A stretch of 42,970 bases of DNA from assembly GCF_001411475.1 (NCBI RefSeq), contig NZ_LLWH01000162.1, positions 1 to 42,970 of the forward strand, read 5' to 3'. The notes below the pieces were generated by a model. That model made no database searches, was not told the DNA's origin, and saw nothing but the letters and a program-made list of their open reading frames with translations. The position numbers were made by a program, and so were the translations under genes. The stretch comes from Pseudomonas endophytica. Its GTDB lineage: Bacteria > Pseudomonadota > Gammaproteobacteria > Pseudomonadales > Pseudomonadaceae. Below, piece after piece: positions 1 to 11,951 of this stretch (position 1 is the stretch's first letter; every line of letters begins with the position of its first letter).

Positions 1-458
1 TAGCGTTCGTTAGAGTCTGCCTGCGCCAAGGTAGTGGTCTGATTGCTGAAGCCCAGACGCCGGCTAGTCAGCACCTTGAACACCCCCAGGCTTCTAACAA
101 GCAGCAAACCATCGCCCACCTGACCAACCACACCTCTCCCAGAAGCATCTACCTGAGCCCAGAGGCATGTTGTTTCATAGTCCCCGTAACGGTCACCAAA
201 GTGGGTAAGCCAAGCAACGCGCAAGGCTGAGGCTATCGCGCCATGCGGCACGCTTTGTCTCTGACGCGCTATTTGCCTGAAGAGCTGAACGACCTTTCGA
301 GAGCCGAAATGGCTGAGTGGGCGACTGCCTAACCCATCTGCCACGGCAATACACCAACCGCCGCGCGCACCGCTGACACAAAGGGCGTCTTGATTAGGCG
401 TACCGTCCAATTGATGCGCCGGACCTCGCACCGACGCCCCGCCTCCCAGCAGGCGCAT
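1..458 (-). CDS. PP2C-family serine/threonine phosphatase (TerY-P module), partial
   Basis: This is an open frame read on the minus strand from ATG at 458 to the left edge of the window, about 152 codons with no stop. The translation carries the PP2C-type motif AVADGLGS near residue 40, then TTCLWAQVD and VGQVGDGLLL further on, which match the metal-binding Asp-Gly motifs of PP2C phosphatases. Its start overlaps the stop codon of the preceding vWA gene by one base (TGATG), so the two are translationally coupled. A vWA protein plus a PP2C phosphatase are two members of the TerY-P triad known from tellurite-type stress and conflict operons; the third, a protein kinase, would lie off the left edge. 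The family call rests on motifs only. Its substrate is presumably the partner kinase or its targets (inference). Confidence 0.75.
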   Translation of the reverse strand, partial: MRLLGGGASVRGPAHQLDGTPNQDALCVSGARGGWCIAVADGLGSRPLSHFGSRKVVQLFRQIARQRQSVPHGAIASALRVAWLTHFGDRYGDYETTCLWAQVDASGRGVVGQVGDGLLLVRSLGVFKVLTSRRLGFSNQTTTLAQADSNER

Positions 459-1117
459 CAGAACTCCCAGTCTTGGTCGTCTGCGCTTGGTATCAGTAGG
501 GGGGTTGATTGATTGGGCGTAGCCGACTGACTCCGAGCACTGACACTCATGCTCACTGCACGAAAGAAACGGTGAATGTCTCGAGCATTCTCGGCACGAA
601 ACAATGGCGCTTCGGGGTCGTTGGCGAAGTCACGAAGCATCTGCTCATCCGCATCAGCGCCAATAGCCATGGCAAAGCGAGTGGCTTTAGAGGAGCGCTC
701 GCCATTGATCAGGCGAGCAAAAGGCACTTCCCAATCATCATTGGGGTAGCCATCGGATACCAATACGACAACCGGTGTATAGACGCGGGTAGAGTCTTCG
801 ATCATTTGACTGGCCAGTGACAGGGCTCCACCCAACGGAGTTATACCCTCTGCCACCAATGGTGTGAAGCTCTGTAACTGATGAGCCGGTGTCAGCGGCA
901 AATTCAACTCAGCCTGGCTACCACCAAAAGTGATCACACTAACTTGGATCTCTGCGCGAAGACGGCTCTCGCTGGAGAAGCTGGCGATCATGTCCTTGAG
1001 CCCTTTGTTCAAGGCTTCAATCTTGCCATCTACCGCCATGCTGCCGCTGGTATCAGCCAATACGATGATCGGCAACGGGCGTGCAGTTTGGACTTGGAAT
1101 TTCTTGAGTTCTGACAT
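458..1117 (-). CDS. TerY-like von Willebrand factor A domain protein
   Basis: This 219-residue protein is almost entirely a vWA domain. The metal-ion-dependent adhesion site is complete: DTSGS at about residues 22-26, the threonine in GITPLGGAL near 92, and VSDG near 123. The short N-terminal strand, followed directly by PLPIIVLADTSGSM, is typical of TerY proteins of the TerY-P triad. The start has a good ribosome site (AAGGAAG seven bases before ATG). The gene overlaps the following PP2C gene. It lies downstream of druE in the same direction after about 290 bases, so it may be a separate transcript. It is likely a cytoplasmic scaffold bringing the phosphatase and kinase to a target; the target is unknown. 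Confidence 0.8.
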   Translation of the reverse strand: MSELKKFQVQTARPLPIIVLADTSGSMAVDGKIEALNKGLKDMIASFSSESRLRAEIQVSVITFGGSQAELNLPLTPAHQLQSFTPLVAEGITPLGGALSLASQMIEDSTRVYTPVVVLVSDGYPNDDWEVPFARLINGERSSKATRFAMAIGADADEQMLRDFANDPEAPLFRAENARDIHRFFRAVSMSVSARSQSATPNQSTPLLIPSADDQDWEF

Positions 1118-1405
1118 TCGTATACTTCCTTGGTTATAAAGTGTTTACGTACCTGTAGCGCATTTCATGCCACAAACACAAAACATATAAATTTCAAATG
1201 CTTGTGTTCATTCCACTGCATTGAAAGACCGGAATGGAAGTAAATTTATTTATTATTTAGTAACTTATTGATCATTCTCCGTCAGCGCTGAGGCCTCTCC
1301 GCAGAACATTTTATGGGCATCCGAGCGCCACGATGCACTCGGGCCGAAGCTGAATCCCCGGCTACGAGTGCACGAGAATGGTGCAAGAAGGAGGCCCCGC
1401 GGGGG
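1118..1405. other. intergenic region between druE and the TerY-like gene
   Basis: No gene is visible here. The half nearest the TerY-like gene (1130-1270) is AT-rich and presumably holds its promoter, but I see no convincing -35/-10 pair. The other half holds an inverted repeat listed separately. Directly after the druE stop codon there is a GC palindrome, CCCCGCGGGG, near 1396-1405, with no loop and no clear T-run, so I do not call it a terminator. Confidence 0.5.
1334..1372. repeat. inverted repeat (hairpin) downstream of druE
   Basis: TGCACTCG at 1334-1341 pairs perfectly with CGAGTGCA at 1365-1372. Inside it GCCG (1343-1346) pairs with CGGC (1359-1362). The result is an 8 + 4 bp interrupted stem with a 12-base loop. 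No run of T follows on either strand, so it may be a factor-dependent end, an RNA-stabilising structure or a protein site. Confidence 0.4.
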
Positions 1406-4400
1406 TTAACCGTTGAGCTCCACAAGCACATCCGTCGACCACTTCTGCTCTGAGTTCTGCACCTGAGCTGTTTCAACCACTTTAGCCATGTGCATCACTT
1501 GATCACGGGCCTCGAGATCAAAGTCAAACCATATATCTGCATGAGAGCGAAAACGAACCTGCCAATAGGCAATTCCTTGGTCGAACCTCACCGTTAGGCT
1601 TCTGCCATCTTCAAACTCCAAATCAAGTCGGCGCCGATGGGGGATGTCACGGTTTGAGGTCTCAAGCACGAGATTTACGGTTTGACCGGCCATCGCCGAT
1701 AACCATTTACTGACGAAGAATTCGAAATCGTCTTTTCTGGACCAATCATCAAAAGCCTTGCGGCCTTGCAGCTTTCCAAGCTTGAACAACGTAGAAACCT
1801 GAAGCTCGGCATCATCAGCAATACGCCCTTTAAGAAACTTGAACAAAGTACCCAGAATCGCGATTACGGATGGGTTTTGGATATATCGATCCGAGTACCG
1901 GATTCTGCAGATGGTTGCAGTTTCCAGCACGTCCGCAATTTGCGCGTTCTCAGCGAGAAGCGCCCAGAAGCGATCGCCAAATGTCAGTAAAGGACCGTTG
2001 AGTTCTTGGTGAATCGGTAAGTCTATGATTAGGCTACTGTCGGCGGGTTTACTCCCAACTATTGTAAGGTCAAATGCGTTCCAACTGAGTGCTGGTTGAG
2101 ACTGGGAAACCACCACCAGCGCATCACTCTGATGCCACCAACGACCTGGCATAGCTGCCAATTCTGAGCGCGAGGCAAGCGTAATTATCTGGCCCGCCTT
2201 GCTTGCCTGTACGAGGAAATGGTTTTTGTAATCAGACGAGTAGCAGCCGACACTTACACCAAGTAAAGAAAGGCGCTGCAGGTCCTGCAAAAGATCTTCA
2301 TCGGTGATGCCATCCGGCACAAGAAGCTCGACCGCCACTTCATCAATATTCAAATAACGCTGGATTGCCTTACGGAATTGCGGGGCAAGTAGATCCCATT
2401 CATTCGGATCTCCTGCAGCTACCAGCGTAACCTTCTCCACGCCTTCATTGATCAAGCGACGCAAAACGCTTTCGATACTGCCAGGCGCATATTTTCCATC
2501 TGGCAAGGACAGCTTATCTTCCATGGAAAGGCCGACGTAGTGGGCGAAGTCATCGCCCAACCAGTCCTTGGCCAGTTTTCGATCCAGCCTGTCATGATCA
2601 TGCCGGGTCTGAGAGTCCAATAGGCATTCACTGCAACCGCTCTCACAATGATCGCAATGCAAAGTTTTAACCATCCTGCTCAGCAGATTTTCGACATGTA
2701 AGGGAGCACTCGAGGCGAAGCCTGCACCACCACTGATCACGTCATAAAGCTGCAAAATTCTGATGGGCTGGCCGTTTTCCAGCTTGCTTGGTCGGGTTGC
2801 ATAACCAAGTTCAGAGGCAGAAACCCCTAGTATCTCGGCAAGAGCTGAACGCATGGCCACAGCCAAAGTCATTGCGACACAACGCCCCTGGTCGTTATCT
2901 GCGATGTACTCTCCACTTACTGGATGATGCAGCATCAACTCGAACACGTCAGTAAAGGAGGTAACACCCAAGCTGACATTGGGAACGATGCTACCGCTGC
3001 CTTGGCAAGGCAGCCTTTTGTTGTCCTGGTCTTTATCAGCTTTGCTAGGCCGTGGTGGAAAGTGTTCGCCGGATGGGGACAGGCTTGGCGGGAACTCATC
3101 TGCTGACAGCATTGATGCCGCGCGACCGCAACTCATGCATAGTGCAAAACCAGCACCGTTCTCGCCGGAACTGTGATGAAAAACCTGGCCTTCCGTGCCA
3201 TAGGCCATTGCTCCCACCGCCGGATTCGGTAGCGGGGTTTTCGCCGCCCTCACAAAAACCCATGCAGTTTCAACGGGTACAAATTTTTGATGCTGGATAT
3301 CGTTCGACGCAGACTGATATGCATCTGTAATAAAACCAGATGGCTGCAGCACCTTGCGGATATTTGCCGACTTAATGATGGCGAGGCATTCATCGTTGGT
3401 ACACGTCAGCTCATCACTTTTGACCAAGCCCTCCTCATAGCCGAGCTCGCCGCAGACGTCACAACGCCAAGCGATGTCCATCCTCTGAGCTTCATTGGTA
3501 TCAGCGTTTAGATTGTGCCAATGCAAAGAAACACCAGCTGATTTAAAGACTCGTCCGTCCAATACAATCTCGGCTCCCGGCGCATACTCTCGAATGGCAA
3601 TCGCCAGGTTGCGAGAAGGAAGTCCCTTATACCGGGACACATTATCATCACGGTCGCGCTTTACCTTCCTCTCGGCTCCTCCCTCACGGATATAATCCTC
3701 AATAGTGAAGTTATCGAAGTTGACTACATCAGTAGGAAACCCGTAGCCCGGTAGGAAGGTGCGAGCAGAAAGGTCACGCAACAGGTACTCATTGCAATGG
3801 CGTGCTTTCTCGACCTGAAGGCGCTTGAGGTAAGGGCTGTTAGGTTTTGCCTGCTGCTCTTCTGAAAGCAGATTGCGGTAACTCGCCAACCAGCGGCCTT
3901 GTAACGCCTTTAACTGATCTATTGAGCGCCTGCGCAGCTGATCAGGCGTTATCCCTGCCAAGGCGGTTCCCTTGACCAATAGCGAAAGCGCCTCATCCAT
4001 GTCGCAAACAGCGAGCCCCAAACGTTCAAGAAAGCGGTCGCACTGCGAGCCGCCTTTCGTATCGTCATAGAACCACTGAGCGTTGAGACTGGTCTTCTCA
4101 GTTTGAGTCGGGCCAACGACATTGCAGAGGAAGTCAGACAGCACTATTGAATTCACATGCCGCTGCACAAGACGTGCGGAGTTTAGCGCTACCGCGGGCG
4201 CAGGGATTTTTGTTTCAAATGGCCAGCTAGGGTTGGCAAAAACCTGCTGGTCATGCGGATTATTTTTGCAAAGTGTATAAGCCAGTGCTCTGGACTCTTT
4301 GCTGCGGCCTGCCCGACCAGCACGCTGAAGATAATTAGCCGGATGTGGCGGTACGTTGTTCATCACCACAGCGGAGATGCCGCCAATGTCTACACCCATC

Positions 4401-7400
4401 TCCATGGTAGTGGAACAATTTAGGACGTTGATCTGCCCCTTTTTGAACATGTCTTCATAGGAGCCGAGGCGCTCGGAAGACTGCTGCGCCGAGTGCTCAG
4501 CAGTGCGGTAATAAAAGCCGCCTTCAACTGCCCTGTCATTGATATCTGTCCAAAGATTCCGCGTACGCAATTCGTTGATGGGAGCATCTGCCGCAACCTG
4601 GGTCCTGATTTTCGCCAGGCCCGGCGCATAGTCTTCCTGCGAACGATCAAACTCCCAAATACTGGGTAGCTCAACCTGCTCGCAAACAAAACTTTTACGC
4701 TTTTCATCTGTAAGCTTCGAAAAGTCCATGTGCGCAGGTAGGTAAGGCGTAAATCCCTTGAAGGTTGTATCAAGCAGTTTGTTAGTAATTGGACAAACAA
4801 ATGCTCGATCAACCAACAAAAAAAGCATGTGCTCTCTGGGCAAATAGTACCGATTCTCATCAGACTTCAACGCCGCGCCAGGCCTGGTTAACTGTAGCCA
4901 GGCGTCTCTTAACCAGGCGTTGACCAAATCAACATCAGATGAGCTTGAGGGATTCAGACCTGCCCCCAACAGTAGTAGCTTAGCCAAGCGGTGTGAGTGG
5001 TTGCCGTTACGAATTTGCGGCCAGCGTTTCACTCGATTATCGTCAGCTTCTTTAGATTCGGGGTTGCGCAAAGTTTTGGAAGAGAAACGGCTACCAATCC
5101 AGTCTTTCCACTCCTCAGTCATTTGGATGAAGCTGCTTTCGCGCACATAAAAGTCCAGCGCGACCTTCAAGAAGTCGCGCCAATCGTCCGGCCTCAGGCC
5201 CTTCTGCTCCCAATAGGCTGGGGCTTCTTGAATTTTTTCTAACCCAAGATAACTGACCTTCACCAGCCCTTGAGTTTCCAAACTGTTTTGGCGCTTAGGC
5301 CTGCGCATGAACTCACGGAAAAGCAGCATCTCAGCCAGCTTTTGTGGTCCATCCGTCTGTTTAAATATCTCCGGCTTCTGATACTTGTTCGCAAGCAGCA
5401 TAGGGCCTTTCTCTTGAAGATCGGCCCGTTGTTTTAGCTCATTCACAAGCTCTGACCAAGCCAAGGACACAAGCTCCGGCCGAACCTTTAACCCAGTGGC
5501 CGCAGCAAGCAGCGCCGTAAAGCGCGCGACCTTGTCCTCAGCAACCCTGACCTCCTCCTTGATACCTAGGCTGCGGTATAGCTTCACATCTTCCTTTGCT
5601 TTAGCAATTAGTTGCTGTAGAACCTCTGGTTCAACACTACTTGATGGTGTCTGGGCATTGCTGTGGCTTTTCTGATGCCAGTTCAAGATCTCAACAACAA
5701 GCCCACGCAACCTGCTGCGCTCGGCCTCTTGCTGCATACGCACTGCCATACGCGCCGTACCTTGGCGGCTATCTGTAAAGGTAATCAGTCTCCGTCCTCG
5801 CCCTGGCAAAGACTGCGGGCCAAACTCCGGTTTTTGCTCGTCATCTTGATAGTCTTGGCAATACTCAAGAACCGTCGGTACAGCGTTCGCTACATAAAAA
5901 GGGCCGCCCAACATCGCACGACGGAACGGGAAAGCACCTTGATATCCGTTGTAGCTGCAGTCTTTCCGGCTACAAACCACATCGAGGTCGTTCATGCGCA
6001 GCGGCACACGCTCGCCGGAGACACCCATAAAAGACCCTGCATGCTTATCGAACTCGACAGGGATATACGACGGGCCGTCACTGTTAACGGTACCGAGCAC
6101 CAAAGGAGTCTTGGTTAGCAGATTCCCACCAGGACTATCTGCATCTTCCTCAACCGAGGCTTCAGCTTGGAGCGAAAACTCATCCCCAGCTGAACTCTCC
6201 CACTGGATTAGCTTTCCGCCATGATCTCGCGCCAGTAGATGGGGCTCATTGCAGTCATTGCAGAAAACCAACTCGAAAACAGGGCTGCCACAGGAGCACG
6301 CTTGTCGTTGGTTCACATAGACATAACCAAAGGGCCACTTCTCCCGTAGCGGCGTACCATGTTTGGCTGAACAGTGCTTATCGAAGCAAGCCCAAAGACC
6401 GTGGGTGGTGCGCTGGAAGAAGTGGGCCCGCAGTTTCAAGAACGCAGGCTCAGACTCATTGGGTCGAGTGCCAGAGCACAGATCCAACCAGCGCAAAATC
6501 TCATCCTGTGTTAACGACTGCCCCTGATATCGACTCATATGGCTGGCCATCTCGGTCAGCTTCAACGGTTTGGGAGCGCTTACCAGAACGTTTCTCAACT
6601 CATGAGCTATGGGCGAATGCACAAGCGCTTCATAACGGTCGGGGTGAATCTCCGGATCCTCTTGGTTTGCAGCTGGCATAGACTCGAGCTGCTGCAAAGT
6701 AACCGGTTTCTGCCGGCACGATGCAAGCTCAGGAATGACCCGCTTACCACCCCAGACGTCAATCTGAGTGACCGGAACCCCTGACAGATCAGAGAGGAAC
6801 TGTTTCAGTTGCTCGGCAGCGTCATCGCCGGCGATAGTTGCTGAGGTTGCAACAAAGCGGACATCCTTAGGCATGACACCGAAGGCTGTCATCACGCGTC
6901 GTAACTGCAGCGCCAGCTCAGCAGCCTGCGAGCCTACATAGGTGTGAGCCTCATCCAGGACAATCCAGCGGAGCGACTTCTGCTCTCTCGATTTGCGCAC
7001 TATAGGTGCATCAACCTGACGGACCATCATGTATTCAAGCATGGTGCCGTTGGTAACCAGGATCGGGGCTGGCTGCTCACGCATCAGCTCTCGCGACAGA
7101 ATTTCGTTGGGCCGTTCAATCTGCTCGGTGCGTTTTTTGGCCTGCAACTCCTCGGTATTGCCGTTATATAAGCAATAACGTATCCCGGAACCAAAGCTCT
7201 GTGTCCAGGCATTCAGACGCTCACGCTGCGAGTTGATCAGAGCATTAAGCGGATAGAGAAAGAGTGCTCGAACACCCACAAGCGGCTTACTGCCGATATC
7301 GCGGTACTCCCGGTAGAGATCATCGAGTACCGGAACCATAAAGCACTCGGTCTTACCCGAGCCAGTACCGCTGGTGACCACCACTGAGTGCTTCTTTTCC

Positions 7401-7741
7401 AGCAGGGAGTGCCAACTTGCCAATTGGTGCGTGAACGGCCTCCAAGTCGATCCAAAGCGGTAGCGCCCGTTAGCTTTACCATTAAGCGACGCCACGATCT
7501 CTTTGCTAAGTAGCTGCTTTTGAGCCGCCAACTGCGCCATCGTAAAAGGCGACTCTTCCCAGCCGAAGGTCTGCTCAAACAAGGGTGGCGCCAGGAATGA
7601 GCCCTCCTTGCCACACTCGGCTCGCATGAGCCCTCCAAGGTGCTCACGCAAGCCCGGATCTGTAATGCTCAAAATACTTAAGGTGGATTCTGTGGTGCGG
7701 GACAGCGCCTGCTCGACAAGCGCAGAAAAATACTTATCCAT
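1406..7741 (-). CDS. druE: Druantia DruE-like giant DEAH-box helicase with DUF1998 domain
   Basis: This protein of about 2111 residues is a superfamily 2 helicase. Numbering from the chosen start, Walker A GTGSGKT is at about 125, DEAH at about 263, the SAT motif about 50 residues later, and the helicase C-terminal signature MEMGVDIGG then QRAGRAGR near 1115-1150. A cysteine cluster near 460-510 looks like a zinc ribbon. A DUF1998-type module with [12 protein letters not shown] lies around 1610-1720, followed by about 390 unassigned residues. Size, domains and the upstream 1111-residue partner match Druantia type III (DruH + DruE), an anti-phage system of unknown mechanism. I chose ATG at 7741, which overlaps the druH stop by eight bases and has GGCGG upstream, rather than the in-frame ATG at 7774. 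DISARM DrmA is a relative but is smaller and has different partners. Confidence 0.85.
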   Translation of the reverse strand: MDKYFSALVEQALSRTTESTLSILSITDPGLREHLGGLMRAECGKEGSFLAPPLFEQTFGWEESPFTMAQLAAQKQLLSKEIVASLNGKANGRYRFGSTWRPFTHQLASWHSLLEKKHSVVVTSGTGSGKTECFMVPVLDDLYREYRDIGSKPLVGVRALFLYPLNALINSQRERLNAWTQSFGSGIRYCLYNGNTEELQAKKRTEQIERPNEILSRELMREQPAPILVTNGTMLEYMMVRQVDAPIVRKSREQKSLRWIVLDEAHTYVGSQAAELALQLRRVMTAFGVMPKDVRFVATSATIAGDDAAEQLKQFLSDLSGVPVTQIDVWGGKRVIPELASCRQKPVTLQQLESMPAANQEDPEIHPDRYEALVHSPIAHELRNVLVSAPKPLKLTEMASHMSRYQGQSLTQDEILRWLDLCSGTRPNESEPAFLKLRAHFFQRTTHGLWACFDKHCSAKHGTPLREKWPFGYVYVNQRQACSCGSPVFELVFCNDCNEPHLLARDHGGKLIQWESSAGDEFSLQAEASVEEDADSPGGNLLTKTPLVLGTVNSDGPSYIPVEFDKHAGSFMGVSGERVPLRMNDLDVVCSRKDCSYNGYQGAFPFRRAMLGGPFYVANAVPTVLEYCQDYQDDEQKPEFGPQSLPGRGRRLITFTDSRQGTARMAVRMQQEAERSRLRGLVVEILNWHQKSHSNAQTPSSSVEPEVLQQLIAKAKEDVKLYRSLGIKEEVRVAEDKVARFTALLAAATGLKVRPELVSLAWSELVNELKQRADLQEKGPMLLANKYQKPEIFKQTDGPQKLAEMLLFREFMRRPKRQNSLETQGLVKVSYLGLEKIQEAPAYWEQKGLRPDDWRDFLKVALDFYVRESSFIQMTEEWKDWIGSRFSSKTLRNPESKEADDNRVKRWPQIRNGNHSHRLAKLLLLGAGLNPSSSSDVDLVNAWLRDAWLQLTRPGAALKSDENRYYLPREHMLFLLVDRAFVCPITNKLLDTTFKGFTPYLPAHMDFSKLTDEKRKSFVCEQVELPSIWEFDRSQEDYAPGLAKIRTQVAADAPINELRTRNLWTDINDRAVEGGFYYRTAEHSAQQSSERLGSYEDMFKKGQINVLNCSTTMEMGVDIGGISAVVMNNVPPHPANYLQRAGRAGRSKESRALAYTLCKNNPHDQQVFANPSWPFETKIPAPAVALNSARLVQRHVNSIVLSDFLCNVVGPTQTEKTSLNAQWFYDDTKGGSQCDRFLERLGLAVCDMDEALSLLVKGTALAGITPDQLRRRSIDQLKALQGRWLASYRNLLSEEQQAKPNSPYLKRLQVEKARHCNEYLLRDLSARTFLPGYGFPTDVVNFDNFTIEDYIREGGAERKVKRDRDDNVSRYKGLPSRNLAIAIREYAPGAEIVLDGRVFKSAGVSLHWHNLNADTNEAQRMDIAWRCDVCGELGYEEGLVKSDELTCTNDECLAIIKSANIRKVLQPSGFITDAYQSASNDIQHQKFVPVETAWVFVRAAKTPLPNPAVGAMAYGTEGQVFHHSSGENGAGFALCMSCGRAASMLSADEFPPSLSPSGEHFPPRPSKADKDQDNKRLPCQGSGSIVPNVSLGVTSFTDVFELMLHHPVSGEYIADNDQGRCVAMTLAVAMRSALAEILGVSASELGYATRPSKLENGQPIRILQLYDVISGGAGFASSAPLHVENLLSRMVKTLHCDHCESGCSECLLDSQTRHDHDRLDRKLAKDWLGDDFAHYVGLSMEDKLSLPDGKYAPGSIESVLRRLINEGVEKVTLVAAGDPNEWDLLAPQFRKAIQRYLNIDEVAVELLVPDGITDEDLLQDLQRLSLLGVSVGCYSSDYKNHFLVQASKAGQIITLASRSELAAMPGRWWHQSDALVVVSQSQPALSWNAFDLTIVGSKPADSSLIIDLPIHQELNGPLLTFGDRFWALLAENAQIADVLETATICRIRYSDRYIQNPSVIAILGTLFKFLKGRIADDAELQVSTLFKLGKLQGRKAFDDWSRKDDFEFFVSKWLSAMAGQTVNLVLETSNRDIPHRRRLDLEFEDGRSLTVRFDQGIAYWQVRFRSHADIWFDFDLEARDQVMHMAKVVETAQVQNSEQKWSTDVLVELNG

Positions 7742-10700
7742 TGACTGGTACCGCCTTATGCATACCCATGACATTGTTCAACAGACAATATTGGTAAATA
7801 CTGTTAAACCAACTCGAATCAAAATCGCGAACCTGCCGAAGGAAAAATATTGCCTCGACACTATCTTTGAAAACATCGGAAAACTGTGCTTCACCGCTAG
7901 CGATAGCAGCAGCGAAAACAGGCAGGTAGACCACAGCATTTCGATAATCCATTTCTAGCCGAAAAGAAATTACCGAATCACTCTGTTTGTTGTGCCAGCG
8001 CTCCAACCTCTTGCCACCATATTTAGGCCAAGTGGCGTCACTCCGATCTCGCATCAATTGGATATACCAGCCGTGAATTACAGCCCTGAATGTTTTGAGA
8101 TCCATGTGGATTTCCGGCCCAACAGGTTTTCCTGAAAGATAGCGCTGCACACTCTCCCCATAGGTTGGGAAGGCCTCCCCTAATCTAGCGAACATTCTGC
8201 CAACCAATGCAGATACGGCTTCATCAGCAACGCCCTTAACCTTAAGGAAAGCGCCGAAACGCCTGGCAGCTAAATGAATTTCAGTGACCGGGAGAAACTC
8301 CCAGAAAATGGGAAACTCGGACTCAATTCTACTAAGAAACTTCGTTTCCATTTCAAACTTGAACAGCGCCATCGACAACGCACGGGGGTGTCCCACTAGC
8401 GCTCTCCAAGCCTCAAACGTCGCTAAAGGAAGATAACCATAACCGTCATACAGCGCTCTAAAGAATTGCCATCCGCTGTGCATGGGGCTCACTGACATGG
8501 AATCCAGAACAGGCGCAAAGGAGCTGAAGGGAGAAGCATGATCAAAGGTCAAAACAGCTTTCTGCAAACTATGGACGTCGTCGCTTTGCGGTACAGGTTC
8601 CCAACCACCGGCAATAAACAGGGGCCTGAATGACACGGGTGATCCTTGCTTGGGCAACAACAGCCAAGGACCGTTTCTTTCAACCAATCCCGGTAGCTCA
8701 AACTCTCCGGTGGGAACACCTTCACTCAAACGCGAACCGAGGTGAACGGCACCACGCATCGGCTCATGCAGCAACATCAAAATCGGCTCAGGTAAGGCGG
8801 TATTGCAATCCTGAAGGTTGGAGGCGAGAAGCACCTGACGATCGCGATCCAGCACCATCTCCGTTGCGTACTTGCGAACTCGGAAATTGGCGTCTTGGCC
8901 GTTACCAAACACCCGCAGTTCCACGGCCTGATCGATGCCAGACTGCAATGAAAGCAGATCAACAATCTGCTCACGAATGTTAAACAGGCTGATATCTACA
9001 GGCTTTTCAGTAGCCGTATAAGACCAACTGTAAGAAGCGTTCTTTGCGGTATTACCCTTGAGAGTCAACTCAAGCCCGAACTTGGTAGGCGCGCCATGGC
9101 GACCAAACAAATAAATACGCCCGCCGAGCAGATCATCAACACTGATATCACGCTTGAGCTGCTTACCTCTACCATCAATCGCCAGACAGCCCGAGTTGGG
9201 GAAGGGCAGCTCAATCTCAACTGGATCTGACAATAGGCTTGGCGTGACTGAAAGACGGACCCTGATCGGCGGCAAACCCTCTGTCGAAAGTTTTAGCTCG
9301 ACATGATCCTCCCGCTTGATCTGCTGAGTGTGAAGACCGTCGCCTACTATTCTCAACAAGCAACGCTGCTGGGTATGCACTAGAATGCTGCCCTGACCAG
9401 GCCTTTCGCCACTGCGCAATTCAAGACGGAGGTCAGCCGGTAGGATACCGATCTTACGACGCAACAACGTGTCGCCACCGCGGTTGCGAACTGCTACATA
9501 TTGGGCGCCAAGCATTTCCTGTAATGAGCTGTTACCGGGTTGCTTGCCGCCAACGAAAAGATCCCCACCTTGTGTTTGCAGCTTATCTGTAGCTCCAGGC
9601 CATTGCACCTTGGGCAGACCTAAAAAAGTAAGTGCGGGTTTTGTAGCCCAGCCTAACTGGCTACCCGCCAGCTCCAGTCCGAGGCCCGAACCAGCTGAGT
9701 GTCCTGTGCGAATTCTGTACAGCCCTTCGCAATCAACTTTGAACTCCGCTTTACCCTGTACGTTGAATGTACGCAGAGCTAGCACCGAAGATATCTCGGT
9801 GATGCTGACATCGCCCGGGTCATCTACCTGGCCCAAAGCGCTGTCGGGCGGTAGCACAAGCAATAGATCTTCACTGAGGCTATTGAATGATGCCTGACCA
9901 CATAGCTGCCAGCGGTCATTCACCGGTTCAAAGCCCACAGGAACCTCTCCTAGTGCTACGGTGCTATTCTCAATGGGTAATGAAGCGACAACCATGCCAC
10001 CCGCCATAGCCACCAAGCTCAGTGGCAGAGAGCAATCACCACGCCGCCCCATTACCTCACGCTGCCGCAACCTAATCCGGGCGGCACCCTTGTCTACAAC
10101 TGCATAACCGGGGCCAAGGCGAGCAATAGCCTCACCGCCTTCCAAAATCGTAAGTTCGAAGCGCGTGGTGGACGGCGGTATAGCTAATTGGAAAACCACT
10201 TCTGCTGGCAGCGATATCTGAACCTTCAGCACATTGGGTTCTGCTTCGTGCAAAAAGTGTCGACAGGCCCAACCGCTAGATTCTTTGCGACGTTTTCCAT
10301 CCTCGACCGTGGCAGTCTTCAACAGCCCGTTAAGCAACTCACTGCCGGTTTGGTTATCCAGCGGCAGTGGGAACAGCTCACGCCATTTCGGATTCATGGC
10401 ATCCAAGCGAGCAACAGGCTCGGCTGCCTGCCCCAAGCCATAGTCGCGCACCAAGGACACCAGCTGATCGGCCATATGCGCAATCAGCTCCACCGAAGTC
10501 TGCGAGGCGAATACCTTCGGTAAGTTCGCCTTCTCCAACTGCTGCTCTACTTGCTGCGCCGTGCTATAGCCCAGAATATGCCACTGGTCATACTGCTTGA
10601 GGATTCGGTCGAACAATGCGTGAAAACGGCTTCCACCTTCACGTAGTACTTGAAAAGGGAGCCCGCCCTCACTGAACAATGAGCCGAGAAAATCCCTACG

Positions 10701-11069
10701 CTCAGACTCGTAGAAGTGCATCGGCCGCTTCCAGTAGTGCTCCAACCCTTTTGGAATCGTTTTGCCTAGATCGCCCGGCGATAGACTGAACCCCAGCGTC
10801 TTCCATATCGGTTCCCAGCTCCAGCCATGATCGCGCTGGTACTCACGCCGGTACCATTCTGAGCAGAAAAGAACCAAACAGGCGCTGGCAGCTGTGTCAT
10901 TTACTGCCTTGTCGAAGGTTCCTAACTCCCTGAGCTGGTGCAACAGGTCTAGATACTCTTCATGACTGCAGTGATAGGCGTACAAGCCGCGATAGTCAGG
11001 GACCTGAACACCTCGGCGCAGAAGAAATGTACCGAGCCAGCTAGAGAATTTGAATACAGATTGAGGCAT
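7734..11069 (-). CDS. druH: Druantia type III DruH-like protein
   Basis: This is a protein of 1111 residues with no catalytic motif that I can recognise. It is assigned mainly by context and length: the only other gene of Druantia type III is druH, of about this size, encoded directly upstream of druE, and the two genes here overlap. The middle part (about residues 280-760) is rich in short beta-like segments and may be a stack of Ig- or jelly-roll-like domains (inference). The ends look helical, with many Trp, Tyr and Phe residues. The start is supported by AAGGA eight bases before ATG at 11069. It presumably acts in the cytoplasm with DruE in phage defence. Confidence 0.75.
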   Translation of the reverse strand: MPQSVFKFSSWLGTFLLRRGVQVPDYRGLYAYHCSHEEYLDLLHQLRELGTFDKAVNDTAASACLVLFCSEWYRREYQRDHGWSWEPIWKTLGFSLSPGDLGKTIPKGLEHYWKRPMHFYESERRDFLGSLFSEGGLPFQVLREGGSRFHALFDRILKQYDQWHILGYSTAQQVEQQLEKANLPKVFASQTSVELIAHMADQLVSLVRDYGLGQAAEPVARLDAMNPKWRELFPLPLDNQTGSELLNGLLKTATVEDGKRRKESSGWACRHFLHEAEPNVLKVQISLPAEVVFQLAIPPSTTRFELTILEGGEAIARLGPGYAVVDKGAARIRLRQREVMGRRGDCSLPLSLVAMAGGMVVASLPIENSTVALGEVPVGFEPVNDRWQLCGQASFNSLSEDLLLVLPPDSALGQVDDPGDVSITEISSVLALRTFNVQGKAEFKVDCEGLYRIRTGHSAGSGLGLELAGSQLGWATKPALTFLGLPKVQWPGATDKLQTQGGDLFVGGKQPGNSSLQEMLGAQYVAVRNRGGDTLLRRKIGILPADLRLELRSGERPGQGSILVHTQQRCLLRIVGDGLHTQQIKREDHVELKLSTEGLPPIRVRLSVTPSLLSDPVEIELPFPNSGCLAIDGRGKQLKRDISVDDLLGGRIYLFGRHGAPTKFGLELTLKGNTAKNASYSWSYTATEKPVDISLFNIREQIVDLLSLQSGIDQAVELRVFGNGQDANFRVRKYATEMVLDRDRQVLLASNLQDCNTALPEPILMLLHEPMRGAVHLGSRLSEGVPTGEFELPGLVERNGPWLLLPKQGSPVSFRPLFIAGGWEPVPQSDDVHSLQKAVLTFDHASPFSSFAPVLDSMSVSPMHSGWQFFRALYDGYGYLPLATFEAWRALVGHPRALSMALFKFEMETKFLSRIESEFPIFWEFLPVTEIHLAARRFGAFLKVKGVADEAVSALVGRMFARLGEAFPTYGESVQRYLSGKPVGPEIHMDLKTFRAVIHGWYIQLMRDRSDATWPKYGGKRLERWHNKQSDSVISFRLEMDYRNAVVYLPVFAAAIASGEAQFSDVFKDSVEAIFFLRQVRDFDSSWFNSIYQYCLLNNVMGMHKAVPVNG

Positions 11070-11127
11070 GAGCTACTTCCTTGATTGAGCCACGACCTAA
11101 CAAAGGCGTCGAAACTTGCAGCTCGCT

Positions 11128-11523
11128 TTACCCCTGTAAACGCCGACGGGCCGCGATAACCCTGCCGTAGGCTCTCACACCCCAGTAATATTGCTTAATT
11201 TTCTGGGCCATTAGCCGACGGCGTTCGACCAGGAATACTTCGAATAGCTCGGGTTGGAGGTGGCCGAATCCTCTGGGAGGCAGTTGAAGGCCATGTTGGT
11301 TTGAGGTCATCCAAGCGGGTGATCGCGCCATTTCGCGCCATGTCGCGATCACACTAGCAAGCATGTCAACCGCGCCGATGATGTAACCGAGTGGGAAGCA
11401 TGATCCAGGCTTTCCATTTGGCCACGCACCGTGGAGGTATCCCATAGGGGAGGGCGCTGAATTTCCGGAATGGCGATCTCGCAGGATCAGCTGCTGATTG
11501 ATGGAATACTTTTGTGAAGACAT
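11128..11523 (-). CDS. hypothetical protein
   Basis: This is a 131-residue protein that I do not recognise. I chose the ATG at 11523 because AAGGA lies eight bases upstream; an in-frame ATG at 11532 would bury that site. The C-terminal third is strongly basic (VERRRLMAQKIKQYYWGVRA, then arginine-rich to the end), suggesting nucleic-acid or membrane-surface contact. No membrane segment is obvious. It lies 58 bases upstream of druH on the same strand and could be co-transcribed with it, but it is not a known Druantia III component. Confidence 0.55.
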   Translation of the reverse strand: MSSQKYSINQQLILRDRHSGNSAPSPMGYLHGAWPNGKPGSCFPLGYIIGAVDMLASVIATWREMARSPAWMTSNQHGLQLPPRGFGHLQPELFEVFLVERRRLMAQKIKQYYWGVRAYGRVIAARRRLQG

Positions 11524-11606
11524 GAATAACATCCTTGTTGGGCGACTTTGTCAGATTGAGAAATTCAGATCATCAGCGTTTTCGACTACGCACAGCGAAT
11601 CAACGG

Positions 11607-11939
11607 TCAAGTCAGTCTAATCCACTCGCCTTCTCCGACCCCTGAGCGAATAGATCTGATCATCTGCTCGACTGCGGCTCGCTCAATTCGCTGGGGATTT
11701 CCGGCCTGATAACGGGCTTGAAAATAGTCATGCCCAAGGCGAGTCAGTCGGTAGCCATCAGGTTCGCTTTCGATTCGCCCACCATCCAGATGAGTTTGAA
11801 AATTCGCCATGAACCGCTTCAATGGAAACGGTTTTCCCTGGGTCATTTCTGTGACCTCGAGGATGGCAGCCATATATGTCCACAGCCGTCGACCTGCGGG
11901 GGTTACGGCAAGCTTGTATAGCCGATTATCGCTGTCCAT
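11607..11939 (-). CDS. hypothetical small protein, possibly winged-helix
   Basis: This is a 110-residue protein with a clear ribosome site (AAGGAATCAGGA just before ATG at 11939). The sequence contains segments such as PLKRFMANFQTHLDGGRIE and GYRLTRLGHDYFQARY. The GYRLTRLGHDYF stretch resembles the beta-wing and last helix of winged-helix proteins, so a small DNA-binding role is possible, but this is inference from pattern only. It starts 13 bases after the end of the broken 5'-nucleotidase gene, so it was probably co-transcribed with it. Confidence 0.55.
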   Translation of the reverse strand: MDSDNRLYKLAVTPAGRRLWTYMAAILEVTEMTQGKPFPLKRFMANFQTHLDGGRIESEPDGYRLTRLGHDYFQARYQAGNPQRIERAAVEQMIRSIRSGVGEGEWIRLT

Positions 11940-11951
11940 TCCTGATTCCTT

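Noticed and set aside
193..381. 62-codon minus-strand frame
   Set aside because: It lies in another frame of the PP2C gene, which carries the conserved phosphatase motifs.
1396..1405. GC palindrome as druE terminator
   Set aside because: It has no loop and no T-run.
1406..11069. DISARM or Dpd system
   Set aside because: The helicase has DUF1998, but the methylase, PLD and SNF2 partners of DISARM or Dpd are missing; the size and partner fit Druantia III.
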